From JANMES01 sp038329865 (lineage in GTDB: Bacteria > Planctomycetota > Phycisphaerae > Tepidisphaerales > Tepidisphaeraceae): 64,000 bases of DNA. Within the stretch, counting starts at the first letter, position 1. Each line of letters begins with the position of its first letter. The DNA is taken from NCBI GenBank assembly GCA_038329865.1, contig JBBQNK010000006.1, positions 1-64,000 on the forward strand, written 5' to 3'. Positions 33,469 to 42,186 of the stretch are shown piece by piece. Under the pieces are notes generated by a model. That model ran no database searches and was not told the DNA's origin. It saw only the letters and a list, made by a program, of their open reading frames with translations. Made by a program: the position numbers and the translations under genes.

Positions 33469-34952
33469 CAGGTGGTCTCGGGTTCTTCGATCAGTGGCAG
33501 ATCGGTCGGGCTCAGTGTCGTCCACTTTTCGCCGAGCGTGTGGATGATGATGCCGTTCATCGTGTTCGGCAGCGCCGGCGACCAGCCGGCGACAAGCACG
33601 ATTCGATCCATCGCCGCGGCCAGTTTTTTCTCGATGACGAATTGGTCGACCGCCTGGATTAGATCATTGATGTCGCCGGGCCGAGTCATTTCCTGCGGGA
33701 TCACGCCGTAATGGATCGCCATGCGGCGGAGCGCGCGATGGTTGCTGGAGAGCGCGATGATCGGAACGGGAAAACGGTGCTTGGAAAACACGCGGGCGGT
33801 ATGCCCGTTCTGGCTCCAGATGACGACGAGCTTGGCTTCTAGATCGTGCACGATCCGCCATGCGCCCTGCGCCAGGGCCGTTGCAGGCGTGACGAGTTGC
33901 AGCGTGGCCGGCTGGGCGGCGGGGTTCTTGTCGAGGTAATTTTCCGTGACTTCCGCCACGTGCGACATCGTGTGAACCGCCTGCAGCGGAAACTTGCCGA
34001 CGCTGGTTTCGGCCGAGAGCATCACCGCATCCGTGCCGTCGAAGATCGCGTTGGCCACGTCGCTCACCTCAGCGCGCGTGGGCGATGAAGTTTCGATCAT
34101 GCTCTGCAGCATCTGCGTCGCAACGATCACCGGCTTGCCCGCGCTTTGGCAGCGGCGGACGAGGTCTTTCTGTATGATCGGCACTTGGGCGACGTCCATC
34201 TCCACGCCCAGGTCGCCGCGGGCGACCATCAGGCCGTCGGATTCTTTGATGATCGCGTCGATCTCCGTCAGCGCCTCGGCCTTCTCGATCTTGGCGATGA
34301 TGTTGATGAAACTTTTCTTGTACTGCAGATGCCCGCGAAGCAGCTTGATATCATCGGCCTTGCGCACGAACGAGAGGGCAAGGTAATCCAGATCGTTCTC
34401 GACAGCCCAATCGACACACAGCCAGTCTTTCTCGGTGATGCACGGCGTGCGGACTTTGGTGTTCGGCAGGTTGATGCCCTTGGATGTTTTAATGATCCCG
34501 CCGGCGGTGCATTGGGCTTTGAGTTCGGTCGGGCTCTTATCGACGCAGATGAACCGCAGCAGTCCGTCTTCGATCAGGATCTTGTGGCCGACCTGCACGT
34601 CATCGACGAAGTTCGGATAGATCGTGCTGACTCGACCGTTCTCGCCGACGATCGCGGTGCGCTGAAAGATCAGCTCATCCCCGACGGTGATCGGCATGCC
34701 GCCGGTGCCGTTGACGTCGGCAACTTGTCCGAGCCGGATTTTCGGCCCCCCGAGATCGCCGAGGATGGCGATCGGCTTATCCCACCGGGCGGCGGCTTCG
34801 CGGATCACGCGCAACGTCTGCAGGTGCTGATCGATCCGCCCGTGCGAGAAGTTGACGCGGCAAATATCCACGCCCTCTTCGAAGAGCTTGAGCAACGTGT
34901 CCGCATCAGCAACAGCCGGACCCATGGTGGCGAGGATTTTGGTGCGAATCAT
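33468..34952 (-). CDS. pyk: Pyruvate kinase
   Basis: Pyruvate kinase transfers phosphate from phosphoenolpyruvate to ADP in the last step of glycolysis. The 494-residue sequence is full length and starts with the family's IRTKILATMGPA. It contains VNFSHG, the catalytic IIAKIEKAEAL segment with its lysine, the MVARGDLGVEM metal/PEP site and SAETSVGKFPLQAV in the C-terminal half. It probably forms an operon with the lipoprotein gene that overlaps its stop codon. A short-unit hairpin fills the gap to aspS upstream. Confidence 0.96.
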   Translation of the reverse strand: MIRTKILATMGPAVADADTLLKLFEEGVDICRVNFSHGRIDQHLQTLRVIREAAARWDKPIAILGDLGGPKIRLGQVADVNGTGGMPITVGDELIFQRTAIVGENGRVSTIYPNFVDDVQVGHKILIEDGLLRFICVDKSPTELKAQCTAGGIIKTSKGINLPNTKVRTPCITEKDWLCVDWAVENDLDYLALSFVRKADDIKLLRGHLQYKKSFINIIAKIEKAEALTEIDAIIKESDGLMVARGDLGVEMDVAQVPIIQKDLVRRCQSAGKPVIVATQMLQSMIETSSPTRAEVSDVANAIFDGTDAVMLSAETSVGKFPLQAVHTMSHVAEVTENYLDKNPAAQPATLQLVTPATALAQGAWRIVHDLEAKLVVIWSQNGHTARVFSKHRFPVPIIALSSNHRALRRMAIHYGVIPQEMTRPGDINDLIQAVDQFVIEKKLAAAMDRIVLVAGWSPALPNTMNGIIIHTLGEKWTTLSPTDLPLIEEPETT

Positions 34953-34960
34953 AGTTTTGA

Positions 34961-35036
34961 GTGCAGAACGCTGAATGCAGAATGCAGAATGAATTCAAAG
35001 CTTTTCATTCTGCACTTTGCATTCAGCATTTTGCAT
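34961..35036. repeat. Heptamer-built hairpin between aspS and pyk
   Basis: Arms 34961-34991 and 35006-35036 (31 nt) are reverse complements with five mismatches, all transitions, around a 14-nt loop. Units are of the TGCAGAA type. The right arm ends 7 nt from the aspS stop codon. Confidence 0.8.
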
Positions 35037-35042
35037 TTCCTT

Positions 35043-36854
35043 TTACTTTCCCGGCGGCATCATCACTTTAATGTTCGCCTCTTTCAACTGCTTCTCTTCG
35101 AGAACCGACGGCGTGCCGCACATCAGGTCGGCGCCGCTCTGGGTTTTCGGGAAGGCGATCACGTCGCGGATGTTGGTGGTGTTGCGAAGAATCATCACCA
35201 CGCGATCGAGCCCGAGCGCGATCCCGCCGTGCGGCGGGGCGCCGAACTGCAGGGCGTCGAGCAGGAAGCCGAACTTCACGCGCTGGCTTTCCGCTTCAAT
35301 GCCGAGCAGGCTGAAGATCTTCTGCTGCACGTCCATGCGGTGGATACGAATCGATCCGCCGCCCAGCTCCGAGCCGTTGAGGACGATGTCGTACGCCTTG
35401 CTTTTGAGCGACGAGAGAACGGCCGGGTCGCGGCTGTCGAGCTTGTCGATGTCGCCGTCGAGCGGACTGGTGAACGGGTGGTGCGTGGCCACCCACTTCT
35501 GGTCTTCCTCGCTGAAATCCAGAAGGGGGAAATCGGTGATCCACACCCAGGCGTACTCGGTGCTCGGTGTCATCTTCAGATCCTTCGCCAGCTTCAGGCG
35601 GAGCTCGCCGAGCACCTTGTGAACGATCTTGGATTTGTCTGCTGCGAAAGCGATCAGGTCACCTTCTTTCGCGCCGGTGCGTTCGATGAGCGCGGTCGCG
35701 ATGGGGGTTAGGAATTTTGCGACGCCCGTATCGAGGGCGAGTGCGCCACCCGCTGAAGCGGGCGCACCGGCGATGACCTTGGTGACCGCGAGTCCCTTAG
35801 CGCCGAAGCCTTTGCTCCATTCCGCGAGTGCGTCGGTTTCCTTGCGCGTCATCTTCCCACCACCGGGGACGACGATGCACTTCACCATCGCGGCGCTCTT
35901 GAATACGCCGAACTCCGTCTGCTGGGCGAGGTCGCCGATGTCGTGCAGTTGCATGCCGAACCGCAGGTCCGGCCGATCGCTGCCGTACTTGGTGACGGCT
36001 TCGTCATAAGGCATATGCGGGATCGGCGGGATGTCGACGTTGAGCGACTCCTTCCAGATCTTGCGCAATAAACCTTCGATCACGCCGATGATGTCTTCGC
36101 GGTCAATGAAGCTCATCTCCACGTCGAGCTGGGTGAACTCCGCCTGCCGGTCGGCGCGCGGGTCTTCGTCGCGGAAGCAGCGGACGATCTGCATGTATTT
36201 ATCGCAACCGCCGACCATCAGGATCTGCTTGAACAGCTGCGGGCTTTGCGGCAGCGCGTAGAAACTGCCCGGCACTAATCGCGATGGCACGAGGAAATCG
36301 CGGCTGCCTTCTGGCGTGCTCTTGGTGAGGAACGGCGTTTCGATTTCCCAGAATCCGAGCTCGCCGAGGTAGTCGCGCATCATCTTCGTGACGAGGTAGC
36401 GCGTCTTCACCGTCTGCTGCATCTCCGGCCGGCGGAGGTCGAGGTAGCGGTACTGCAGGCGAAGTTCCTCGTTCACCTTGTCGGCTTCGTTCAACATAAA
36501 CGGCGGCGTGGGGGATTGGCTGAGCACTTCGATGCTCGTCACGCGGATTTCGACTTCGCCGGTGGGCATCTTGTGGTTGATGAGCTTCTCATCGCGCGCG
36601 GTAACCGTGCCGGCGATGGTGACGACCCACTCGCTACGGGCGGATCGCGCCAGATCGTGGGCGGCCTGGCCGCAGAGGTCGATGTCGAACACAAGCTGCG
36701 TCATCCCTTCGCGGTCGCGAAGGTCGAGGAAGACGAGCTTGCCGAAGTCGCGAAAGACATTGACCCAGCCGGCCAGGCGGACTTCTTTACCGACGTCGAT
36801 CCTGCGAAGCTCGCCGCAGGTGTGGGTGCGGAATTTCGTTTGCGTGTATTGCAT
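35043..36854 (-). CDS. aspS: Aspartyl-tRNA synthetase
   Basis: AspRS charges tRNA-Asp with aspartate. The 603-residue sequence has the OB-fold anticodon domain (RTHTCGELRRIDVGKEVRLA), class II motif 2 (RCFRDEDPRADRQ), the bacterial GAD insertion and motif 3 (GIALGLDRVVM). The ATG at 36854 gives a normal N-terminus (MQYTQTKFRTHTCG); an upstream start at 36896 would add 14 residues. Within the GAD domain, residues AGAPASAGGALALDTG are partly encoded by a palindromic repeat (35741-35767) where relatives have a shorter loop. It is upstream of pyk on the same strand. Confidence 0.96.
   Translation of the reverse strand: MQYTQTKFRTHTCGELRRIDVGKEVRLAGWVNVFRDFGKLVFLDLRDREGMTQLVFDIDLCGQAAHDLARSARSEWVVTIAGTVTARDEKLINHKMPTGEVEIRVTSIEVLSQSPTPPFMLNEADKVNEELRLQYRYLDLRRPEMQQTVKTRYLVTKMMRDYLGELGFWEIETPFLTKSTPEGSRDFLVPSRLVPGSFYALPQSPQLFKQILMVGGCDKYMQIVRCFRDEDPRADRQAEFTQLDVEMSFIDREDIIGVIEGLLRKIWKESLNVDIPPIPHMPYDEAVTKYGSDRPDLRFGMQLHDIGDLAQQTEFGVFKSAAMVKCIVVPGGGKMTRKETDALAEWSKGFGAKGLAVTKVIAGAPASAGGALALDTGVAKFLTPIATALIERTGAKEGDLIAFAADKSKIVHKVLGELRLKLAKDLKMTPSTEYAWVWITDFPLLDFSEEDQKWVATHHPFTSPLDGDIDKLDSRDPAVLSSLKSKAYDIVLNGSELGGGSIRIHRMDVQQKIFSLLGIEAESQRVKFGFLLDALQFGAPPHGGIALGLDRVVMILRNTTNIRDVIAFPKTQSGADLMCGTPSVLEEKQLKEANIKVMMPPGK
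35741..35767. repeat. Palindrome inserted in frame inside aspS
   Basis: The palindrome has a CCGCTGAAGCGG core flanked by GTGCGC and GCGCAC. It lies in the GAD domain of aspS and encodes part of a small-residue loop, with length compatible with an in-frame insertion. Confidence 0.6.
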
Positions 36855-37048
36855 GAACTGTAAGCCAGCAGGTCGCCGGCTCTCCTTAAATCGCATCTTG
36901 TTTTGTTACGCAGCCAATGAAGGGCAGGGCATGGTGTGGGCGCTGGGCCCTGATCACCACGCCTCGATATTGAGGTCGGCCAGACTTTTCGCTTCGGTGT
37001 GCATGAACATTTTATACTCCTCCTTGAGTAAGCGGGCAACACGGCCCG

Positions 37049-38176
37049 CTAGTTGGGTGCGGTCCACGGCTTGGCGAGCCATTCATGAATCAGTTTCTCG
37101 GCCGGCTTATTTTCCGGCGTATAGCCGCGATCATCGGGCCCGCCGTCGCCGGGGGACCATTCCCACATCATGAATCCGCCAAGATTCGGATTGCCCCACC
37201 AGCTTTTGAAAAAACCTTCGTAGAGCATGCGCTGCATGTTCGTGTCGGTCGCGGCGATGTACTCGGGTCGGGTGTAATCCCACGGCTCGTGCGCCATGTT
37301 GGCCATGCTGCACCAGCCGACTTCCGTGAATAGCAGCGGCTTGTTCATCCTGGCGACGAACGGCAGTACTTCGTCCTGAATTTCCTTCCACCGCTTTTGA
37401 ATCTTCTCCGGGGTGACTTCCTTTTCCTTACCCGACTCCCATTTGCCGCGTACGAAACTCCAGTAGCTGTTCATGCCGATCATATCGAGCTGATCCCAAA
37501 ACGTGACGGACTTGTAATGATCCCAGTTAGAAGAATAAGTGAGCCGGCCCTTATAGACTTTGCGAATGGCATCGATCGTCCGAGTCCACTGCTCGGTCTT
37601 GTCTTCGGTGCTGACCAGTTCCGAACCGACGACAAGAATATCCACGCCCGACGCCTGTGCGATCCAGGAGAATTGGCCCATCATTTCGCGATAGCTCTCG
37701 AACCATTTTTCCCAGCTATCGGGCTTGATTGTCCCGCGCCATTCTTCGCCGCGAGGTTCGTCGAGCAGGACGATCGGCATGAGCATGACGCGCAGTTTCT
37801 TGCTCTTGGCGTATTTGATCAGGTCGATCAGCGCCTCCGGCGACGGCGTGAACCGTTGGTCCAGGAAGATCCGGTTGCTGACGCCATTTTCCTGCCGGGC
37901 GTCAACGACCAGCGAAACGGTGTCAGCTCCCAGGGCGGAAATTTCGTCCAGGCTTTGCTTGTACTTGTCCATCCAGTCCACGCGCTGCAACTGCATCGCA
38001 ACGCCGCGGTATGGGAGATCAGAGCGATCGATGGGCGGGCGAGTCGTTGCACTACTGTGGTAGGTCCGCACGCCGACGGCCGGTGTTCCACTCGATTCGC
38101 CGCTCGGAATGAGCACGCAACCGACCACGAAGAGATAACAGACAACGGCTGAGATGACGATCGCTTTTCGAATCAT
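37049..38176 (-). CDS. Lipoprotein glycoside hydrolase, GH113-like TIM barrel
   Basis: From the ATG at 38176 the product has 375 residues. A lipoprotein signal (YLFVVGC) is followed by a TIM-barrel domain with strand-end motifs like those of GH113 beta-mannanases: GVAMQLQR, ADTVSLVVDARQ, LRVMLMPIVLL, ILVVGSELVS (likely acid/base Glu) and KPLLFTEVGWCSM (likely nucleophile Glu), then GFMMWEWSPGDGG. It would be an envelope-anchored glycosidase of unknown substrate. Another ATG nine codons upstream is possible. The family call rests on motif order. Confidence 0.75.
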   Translation of the reverse strand: MIRKAIVISAVVCYLFVVGCVLIPSGESSGTPAVGVRTYHSSATTRPPIDRSDLPYRGVAMQLQRVDWMDKYKQSLDEISALGADTVSLVVDARQENGVSNRIFLDQRFTPSPEALIDLIKYAKSKKLRVMLMPIVLLDEPRGEEWRGTIKPDSWEKWFESYREMMGQFSWIAQASGVDILVVGSELVSTEDKTEQWTRTIDAIRKVYKGRLTYSSNWDHYKSVTFWDQLDMIGMNSYWSFVRGKWESGKEKEVTPEKIQKRWKEIQDEVLPFVARMNKPLLFTEVGWCSMANMAHEPWDYTRPEYIAATDTNMQRMLYEGFFKSWWGNPNLGGFMMWEWSPGDGGPDDRGYTPENKPAEKLIHEWLAKPWTAPN

Positions 38177-38269
38177 GTCGCGGACTTTCCAAAGGCGTAC
38201 CATCGCCGGGCGAACCTGGAGAGCGCGACATGATAGGGCGGCGCGGGTTGGCTGGGTAGGGGCGGCGGA

Positions 38270-39241
38270 TCAGTCGGCGCGAGAAATCACGAACTCGGCC
38301 ATCAAGTCCATCACGCGGCGGGCATCGGTGTCGGGCAGGTCCACCAAGGCGCCGCGGGCGCGATCGACGTACGCCTTGGCGCGGTCGCGGGCGAAATCAA
38401 TGCTGTGGCTCGGCAGGATGAGGTTGCGAATCCGCTCGGCCTTGTCGGCGTCGTTTCGTTCCAGCAATGAACGCAGCAAATGCTGGTGCTCGGCCGGCGC
38501 GGTCTTCATGAAGTGGATCATGGGCAGCGTCATCTTCCCTTTTTCCACGTCGATCCCGAGCGTTTTGCCGACGGTGCGGGCGTCGCCGATGATGTCCAGG
38601 ATGTCGTCCTGGATCTGAAACGCCGTGCCGATGCTGCGGCCGAAGGTTTGGAACTGAGCGATCTGTGCATCAGTCGCGCCGGCGAATCGCGCGCCCAATT
38701 CGCAACTGGCGGCGATGAGGGCGGCCGTCTTGCGGTTGATGATGTCGAGGTAGACGGCCTCGGTCAGGTCGAAATTATTGCGGTTGTCGATCTGGAGAAG
38801 CTCGCCTTCGCACACTTCATTTGTCGTACGGCCGATCAGGCGGGAGGCGAACTGGGAATCCAAACTGGAGCAAAGGTGGTAGCTGTGGCTGATGAGATAG
38901 TCGCCCAGCAGCACCGCCGCCTCGTTGCCGCGGAGGTGGTTGATCGTCGCGCCCTTGCGGCGAAGCTCGGCCTCATCCAGCACGTCGTCGTGCACGAGCG
39001 TGGACATGTGGACCATCTCCACGACGGTGGCGAGCACGACATGGGCGTCGGTCAACTCGCCGCAGGCTCGCCCGGCGAGCAGCACGAGCGACGGCCGCAG
39101 CATCTTGCCGCGGAAACGGCTGACGTGCTTGATCAGCGTGTTCACGCACGCCAGATCAGACTGCAGCTCCTGGTGGAACAGGTGGTCCACCTCGAGCATC
39201 TGCGGCCCGATCAGCTCTGTCATTTCAGCGAGTAGTTTCAT
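38270..39241 (-). CDS. Polyprenyl diphosphate synthase (trans-type)
   Basis: This enzyme extends prenyl diphosphates with isopentenyl diphosphate, probably to the long side chain of menaquinone. The 323-residue sequence has both aspartate-rich motifs, DDVLDEAELRRKG (from residue 85) and DDILDIIGD (from 212), plus GKMLRPSLVLLAGRA and LLGDYLISHS. Small residues before the first motif (HMSTLVH) suggest a long-chain product, as in octaprenyl synthases, but exact length cannot be read from sequence. The gene stands alone. Confidence 0.92.
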   Translation of the reverse strand: MKLLAEMTELIGPQMLEVDHLFHQELQSDLACVNTLIKHVSRFRGKMLRPSLVLLAGRACGELTDAHVVLATVVEMVHMSTLVHDDVLDEAELRRKGATINHLRGNEAAVLLGDYLISHSYHLCSSLDSQFASRLIGRTTNEVCEGELLQIDNRNNFDLTEAVYLDIINRKTAALIAASCELGARFAGATDAQIAQFQTFGRSIGTAFQIQDDILDIIGDARTVGKTLGIDVEKGKMTLPMIHFMKTAPAEHQHLLRSLLERNDADKAERIRNLILPSHSIDFARDRAKAYVDRARGALVDLPDTDARRVMDLMAEFVISRAD

Positions 39242-39427
39242 GACGGCTCCCGTTGAACATCACCGAAGACCACGTCCGTTGATCTCTGCAGCGAGTATAG
39301 AGGAGGAAAACACCGCTTGCGATTCGATTGCGCAGATTTCGGAATAATTGAAAATTGCGAAAGCGGGGCGATTTCGAATTCGAGATTGCAATTGATGTTT
39401 CGCCCGCTCCGTGACTAAACTGCTGGT

Positions 39428-39808
39428 GTGAAGTCGCACATCGATCTTTGGCTGACCACCTTTAATCTCGACGAGACGCTCGCGTCACACGCGGCCGAAG
39501 TAGTCGGGCGATTGTCGGCCGAGGTTCAGGCGGATTTGATCGGCGATCCGGCGTTCCGGCTGATGGATTACGATCCGACACCGGGAATGATGACTATCAT
39601 CCCCATCGCCGCCCCGCGGGCGAAGTCGGCGGGGCGATCGGTGCTGCTCAAGCGGACACTCCGCCACAGGCCGGCGTCGTTTGTGCGATGGGTGATCGCA
39701 CACGAATTGGCTCATGCTCACTTGCGAAATGCGGGTCGCTGGCCGGGCGAGGATCCGGAACACGCTGCTGATGCACTGGCGGCGCAGTGGGGATTTCCGC
39801 GACCTTGA
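39428..39808 (+). CDS. Small HExxH metallopeptidase-like protein
   Basis: The 126-residue product carries a zincin motif HELAHAHLRNAGR (residues 97-101 are HELAH), followed by EDPEHAADALAAQWGF that can supply the third ligand, an arrangement like ImmA/IrrE or SprT-type peptidases. The N-terminal 85 residues show a short beta/alpha domain. The start is a GTG at 39428 with no clear Shine-Dalgarno site. It has no signal peptide, so it is probably cytoplasmic. Substrate unknown; no phage or regulator partner lies next to it. Confidence 0.7.
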   Translation: MKSHIDLWLTTFNLDETLASHAAEVVGRLSAEVQADLIGDPAFRLMDYDPTPGMMTIIPIAAPRAKSAGRSVLLKRTLRHRPASFVRWVIAHELAHAHLRNAGRWPGEDPEHAADALAAQWGFPRP

Positions 39809-39827
39809 ATTAACTCAATTAGAAATT

Positions 39828-39912
39828 GAACACAGAGACACAGAGGCACAGGGAAGAATTAGAAAATCAATTCATTGTCTCTTCTTCTCTGTGCCTCTGT
39901 GTCTCTGTGTTC
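39828..39912. repeat. Short-tandem-unit hairpin between convergent genes
   Basis: Arms 39828-39858 and 39882-39912 (31 nt) are reverse complements with one mismatch. Units are of the ACACAGAG/GCACAGAG type, shared with 27583-27660. Stop codons of both flanking genes lie within 20 nt. Confidence 0.85.
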
Positions 39913-39927
39913 ATTCCTTCTTAAGTA

Positions 39928-41277
39928 TTACGCCGGTGAAGTTCCCGGCTCGTCGTCGCTGCCCACCAGGTGAATGCTATTCTTCCCGGCCTGCTTCGCC
40001 CCGAACATGAGCGTGCGGTCGGCCGCTTCGATCAGACTGGCGGCGTCGTTGGCGTCGTACGGGAAAACCGCCAGACCGCCGCTGATGGTGAGCTCGCCTT
40101 TACCGTGCGAGCCCAGGCCGGTGAAATCGCTGCTGGCCAGCAGGCGCTGGAAGCGCTGCAGGATTGTCTTGATGTTCTGCGGCACGCGTGAACCACTCGC
40201 CGCGGGCGCCTGCGGTTCGCGCGGCTGGCGCGGGCCTTCCTTGTCCCAGAAAACCACCGCAAACTCATCGCCGCTGATGCGGGCGACCATGTCGTGATCG
40301 CGGCTGCAGCGCTTCATCAGGTTCGCCGTCTGCCGCAGGATTTCGTCGCCCATGCCGTGGCCGAACTGGTCGTTGTATTTTTTGAAGTTGTCGATGTCGA
40401 ACATCAGCAGCGTGACGGGGAATCTCATCTGCCGTGCGCGTTCTACGATGCGGTTGAGGAAGTGCTTGAAGTACCGCCCGTTCGCAAGGCCCGTGAGTTC
40501 GTCGGTGATGGCCAGCCGCTGCAATCCGTTGTGGCGATCCTGCAGCGCGACGAGCTTGCCGAGCAGCTGCGCGATCTGCGCCAGGAAATGCCGCGACGGC
40601 CCGGGGTCCTGATCGCGCGGCAGCGTCAGATGAACCGCGCCGTGCGAATCGCCGCCGCGCACCACGCTGGAGAGGGTGGCGAATGCGTCGCCCGGCTCCG
40701 GCGGTGCGGCGCCCAGCGGATCAAAAGTCAGCTTGCGCTCGGGCGTCAGGTGCGCGTTGATCTGCTTCACCGCTGCCGCCGCCGGATCCTGCGGGTGTTG
40801 AACGAGCGCGGTCAGGAAAATATCCGCCAGCGCAATGCCGGCCGGCAAAAGCGGGACGTTCGCCGAAGCGGGGATCGATTCGATCGCGTCGTTTTCATCA
40901 GCCGGCTTGTCCGTCGCCAGGCGCATCGGCTGGGTGAGGAAAATCTGCTGCAACTCGCCCGATGAAGCCGGCGTGACGAGGTAATCGTCGCAGCCGATCT
41001 GCAGCATCTTGCGGCTGAGCGGCTCGAGCGTGGGATGGCCGAACATCAACAGCCGGCTGTCGCCCGCGAGGGAGCGGAGCGTCTTGATCGCCTCCTCCGG
41101 CCGACGCTCGATCGGTTCGGCGGCGGTGAGCACGGCGCTGTACCGACTCGCCACCAGTTCGGCGATGCCGTCGAAGACGGTGGCGACCGACGTGATCTGC
41201 GCCGACGGCACTGCCGTGGCCAGCGCGGCATAGACTTGCCGCTGGCTGTCGCCGATCAGGAGGATTCGTTCGTTCAT
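39928..41277 (-). CDS. Diguanylate cyclase with degenerate receiver domain
   Basis: The C-terminal half (about 270-445) is a GGDEF domain with ITDELTGLANGRYFKHFLN and the catalytic SGDEF in MVARISGDEFAVVFWDK, so it should make cyclic di-GMP. The N-terminal 120 residues look like a receiver domain (ERILLIGDSQRQVYAALATA), but the position of the phosphorylated Asp is occupied by VLTAAEP. A linker domain of about 130 residues lies between. The ATG at 41277 begins the receiver-like fold; another lies at 41289. The hairpin at 41298-41385 separates it from the receiver-like gene upstream. Confidence 0.88.
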   Translation of the reverse strand: MNERILLIGDSQRQVYAALATAVPSAQITSVATVFDGIAELVASRYSAVLTAAEPIERRPEEAIKTLRSLAGDSRLLMFGHPTLEPLSRKMLQIGCDDYLVTPASSGELQQIFLTQPMRLATDKPADENDAIESIPASANVPLLPAGIALADIFLTALVQHPQDPAAAAVKQINAHLTPERKLTFDPLGAAPPEPGDAFATLSSVVRGGDSHGAVHLTLPRDQDPGPSRHFLAQIAQLLGKLVALQDRHNGLQRLAITDELTGLANGRYFKHFLNRIVERARQMRFPVTLLMFDIDNFKKYNDQFGHGMGDEILRQTANLMKRCSRDHDMVARISGDEFAVVFWDKEGPRQPREPQAPAASGSRVPQNIKTILQRFQRLLASSDFTGLGSHGKGELTISGGLAVFPYDANDAASLIEAADRTLMFGAKQAGKNSIHLVGSDDEPGTSPA

Positions 41278-41297
41278 CGCGCGGGCCATTGTGTTTT

Positions 41298-41385
41298 GGT
41301 ATTGGGTATTTGGTATTGGGTATTTGGATGAAGTTGTTAAGCGTTCCGACTTTTTCCTAATACCCAATATCCAATAACAAATACC
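41298..41385. repeat. Heptamer-built hairpin upstream of the GGDEF gene
   Basis: Arms 41298-41327 and 41356-41385 (30 nt) are reverse complements with five mismatches. Units are GGTATTG/GGTATTT. The stop codon of the upstream receiver-like gene is 7 nt from the right arm. Confidence 0.8.
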
Positions 41386-41391
41386 TTCCTC

Positions 41392-41925
41392 TTATTCGTG
41401 TTCCGTTCGCGGCATTGCCGGCTGATCCTGCAGGAGCGCTCGAAGCTCGTCGGCGGTCAGCACTGCTTCGCCGATGTCCTGACTGTGCGACTCGTGAGCT
41501 TGATCCGAAATCGGCTCGATCGCGACGGGTTCAGGAAGCGGCGCGTCCATCGGCGTGCCGATCGCCAGGCGGTGCAGCCCGTCTTCGGCCACCAGCCCTT
41601 CAGCGCCGAGGCGCATCGCTTCGATCATCAGCGCCTGCCGGCCGTCGGTGTTCGTCAGCCACATTTCTACGTGAGGGAATCTCCGCTTCACCGTGGCGAT
41701 CATCGCGAGTTCTTCTTTGTAGACGCTGGCGAGACCGAAGATGATCGCGCGGTACACCAGCGGCCGACGGCAGAGTTCGGCCATTGCGGCGTACGGATCG
41801 TCCGCCTCGGCGCAGGTGTACCCGTGCCTCTGCAGCGTCGCGAGCGGTTGGCTGCGGGTTGACGGGCTGCCGACAATCAGCGCTCGGCCGATGGGGCGAT
41901 TAACAGGCATGGATACGCCGGACAT
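41392..41925 (-). CDS. Receiver-like regulatory protein without phosphoacceptor
   Basis: The 177-residue product has a receiver-like alpha/beta fold over residues 13-120 (RALIVGSPSTRSQPLATLQR at strand 1). The phospho-acceptor strand reads AIIFGLASV and has no Asp, and acidic residues of the first loop are also missing. The C-terminal 50 residues are acidic and low in structure. It precedes the diguanylate cyclase gene on the same strand, whose N-terminal domain is degenerate in the same way, so the two may act together. GGGAG lies about 11 nt before the ATG at 41925. Confidence 0.65.
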   Translation of the reverse strand: MSGVSMPVNRPIGRALIVGSPSTRSQPLATLQRHGYTCAEADDPYAAMAELCRRPLVYRAIIFGLASVYKEELAMIATVKRRFPHVEMWLTNTDGRQALMIEAMRLGAEGLVAEDGLHRLAIGTPMDAPLPEPVAIEPISDQAHESHSQDIGEAVLTADELRALLQDQPAMPRTEHE

Positions 41926-42186
41926 TACGACATTGACTCCCTGGTCCGATCATACAAGTTGTGGCGTGACATTCAATTGCGATCTTGCATCCGCTTATGT
42001 AGTCGGAACAAGCGAATTTTCCGTCATAAACGGCAGGGTTCAACATTTGTCTTGGGGATCTTGCGAAACCGCAAGCGGAAGGCGGGCGATTTCATAAGGG
42101 CGACATTATCCAATTGCCCGCCGGGGGCGTTCACCCTATATTCTCCACCTCGGTCTTGATCAATTAACTAAAACGAAGGAGAAATC
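41926..42186. other. Divergent leader region upstream of metK
   Basis: No ORF is convincing in this region. It contains one copy of the dispersed GCGAAACCGCAAGCGG repeat (42063-42078). I looked for a SAM-binding riboswitch and saw no recognisable core. Confidence 0.5.
42063..42078. repeat. GCGAAACCGCAAGCGG dispersed repeat
   Basis: This is an exact 16-nt match to one arm of the inverted repeat at 23064-23121 and sits in the metK leader region. Confidence 0.5.

Noticed and set aside
41926..42186. SAM riboswitch upstream of metK
   Set aside because: The leader was examined for SAM-I, SAM-II and SAM/SAH-type cores and no conserved segments or multibranch helices were recognised. A covariance-model search would be decisive.
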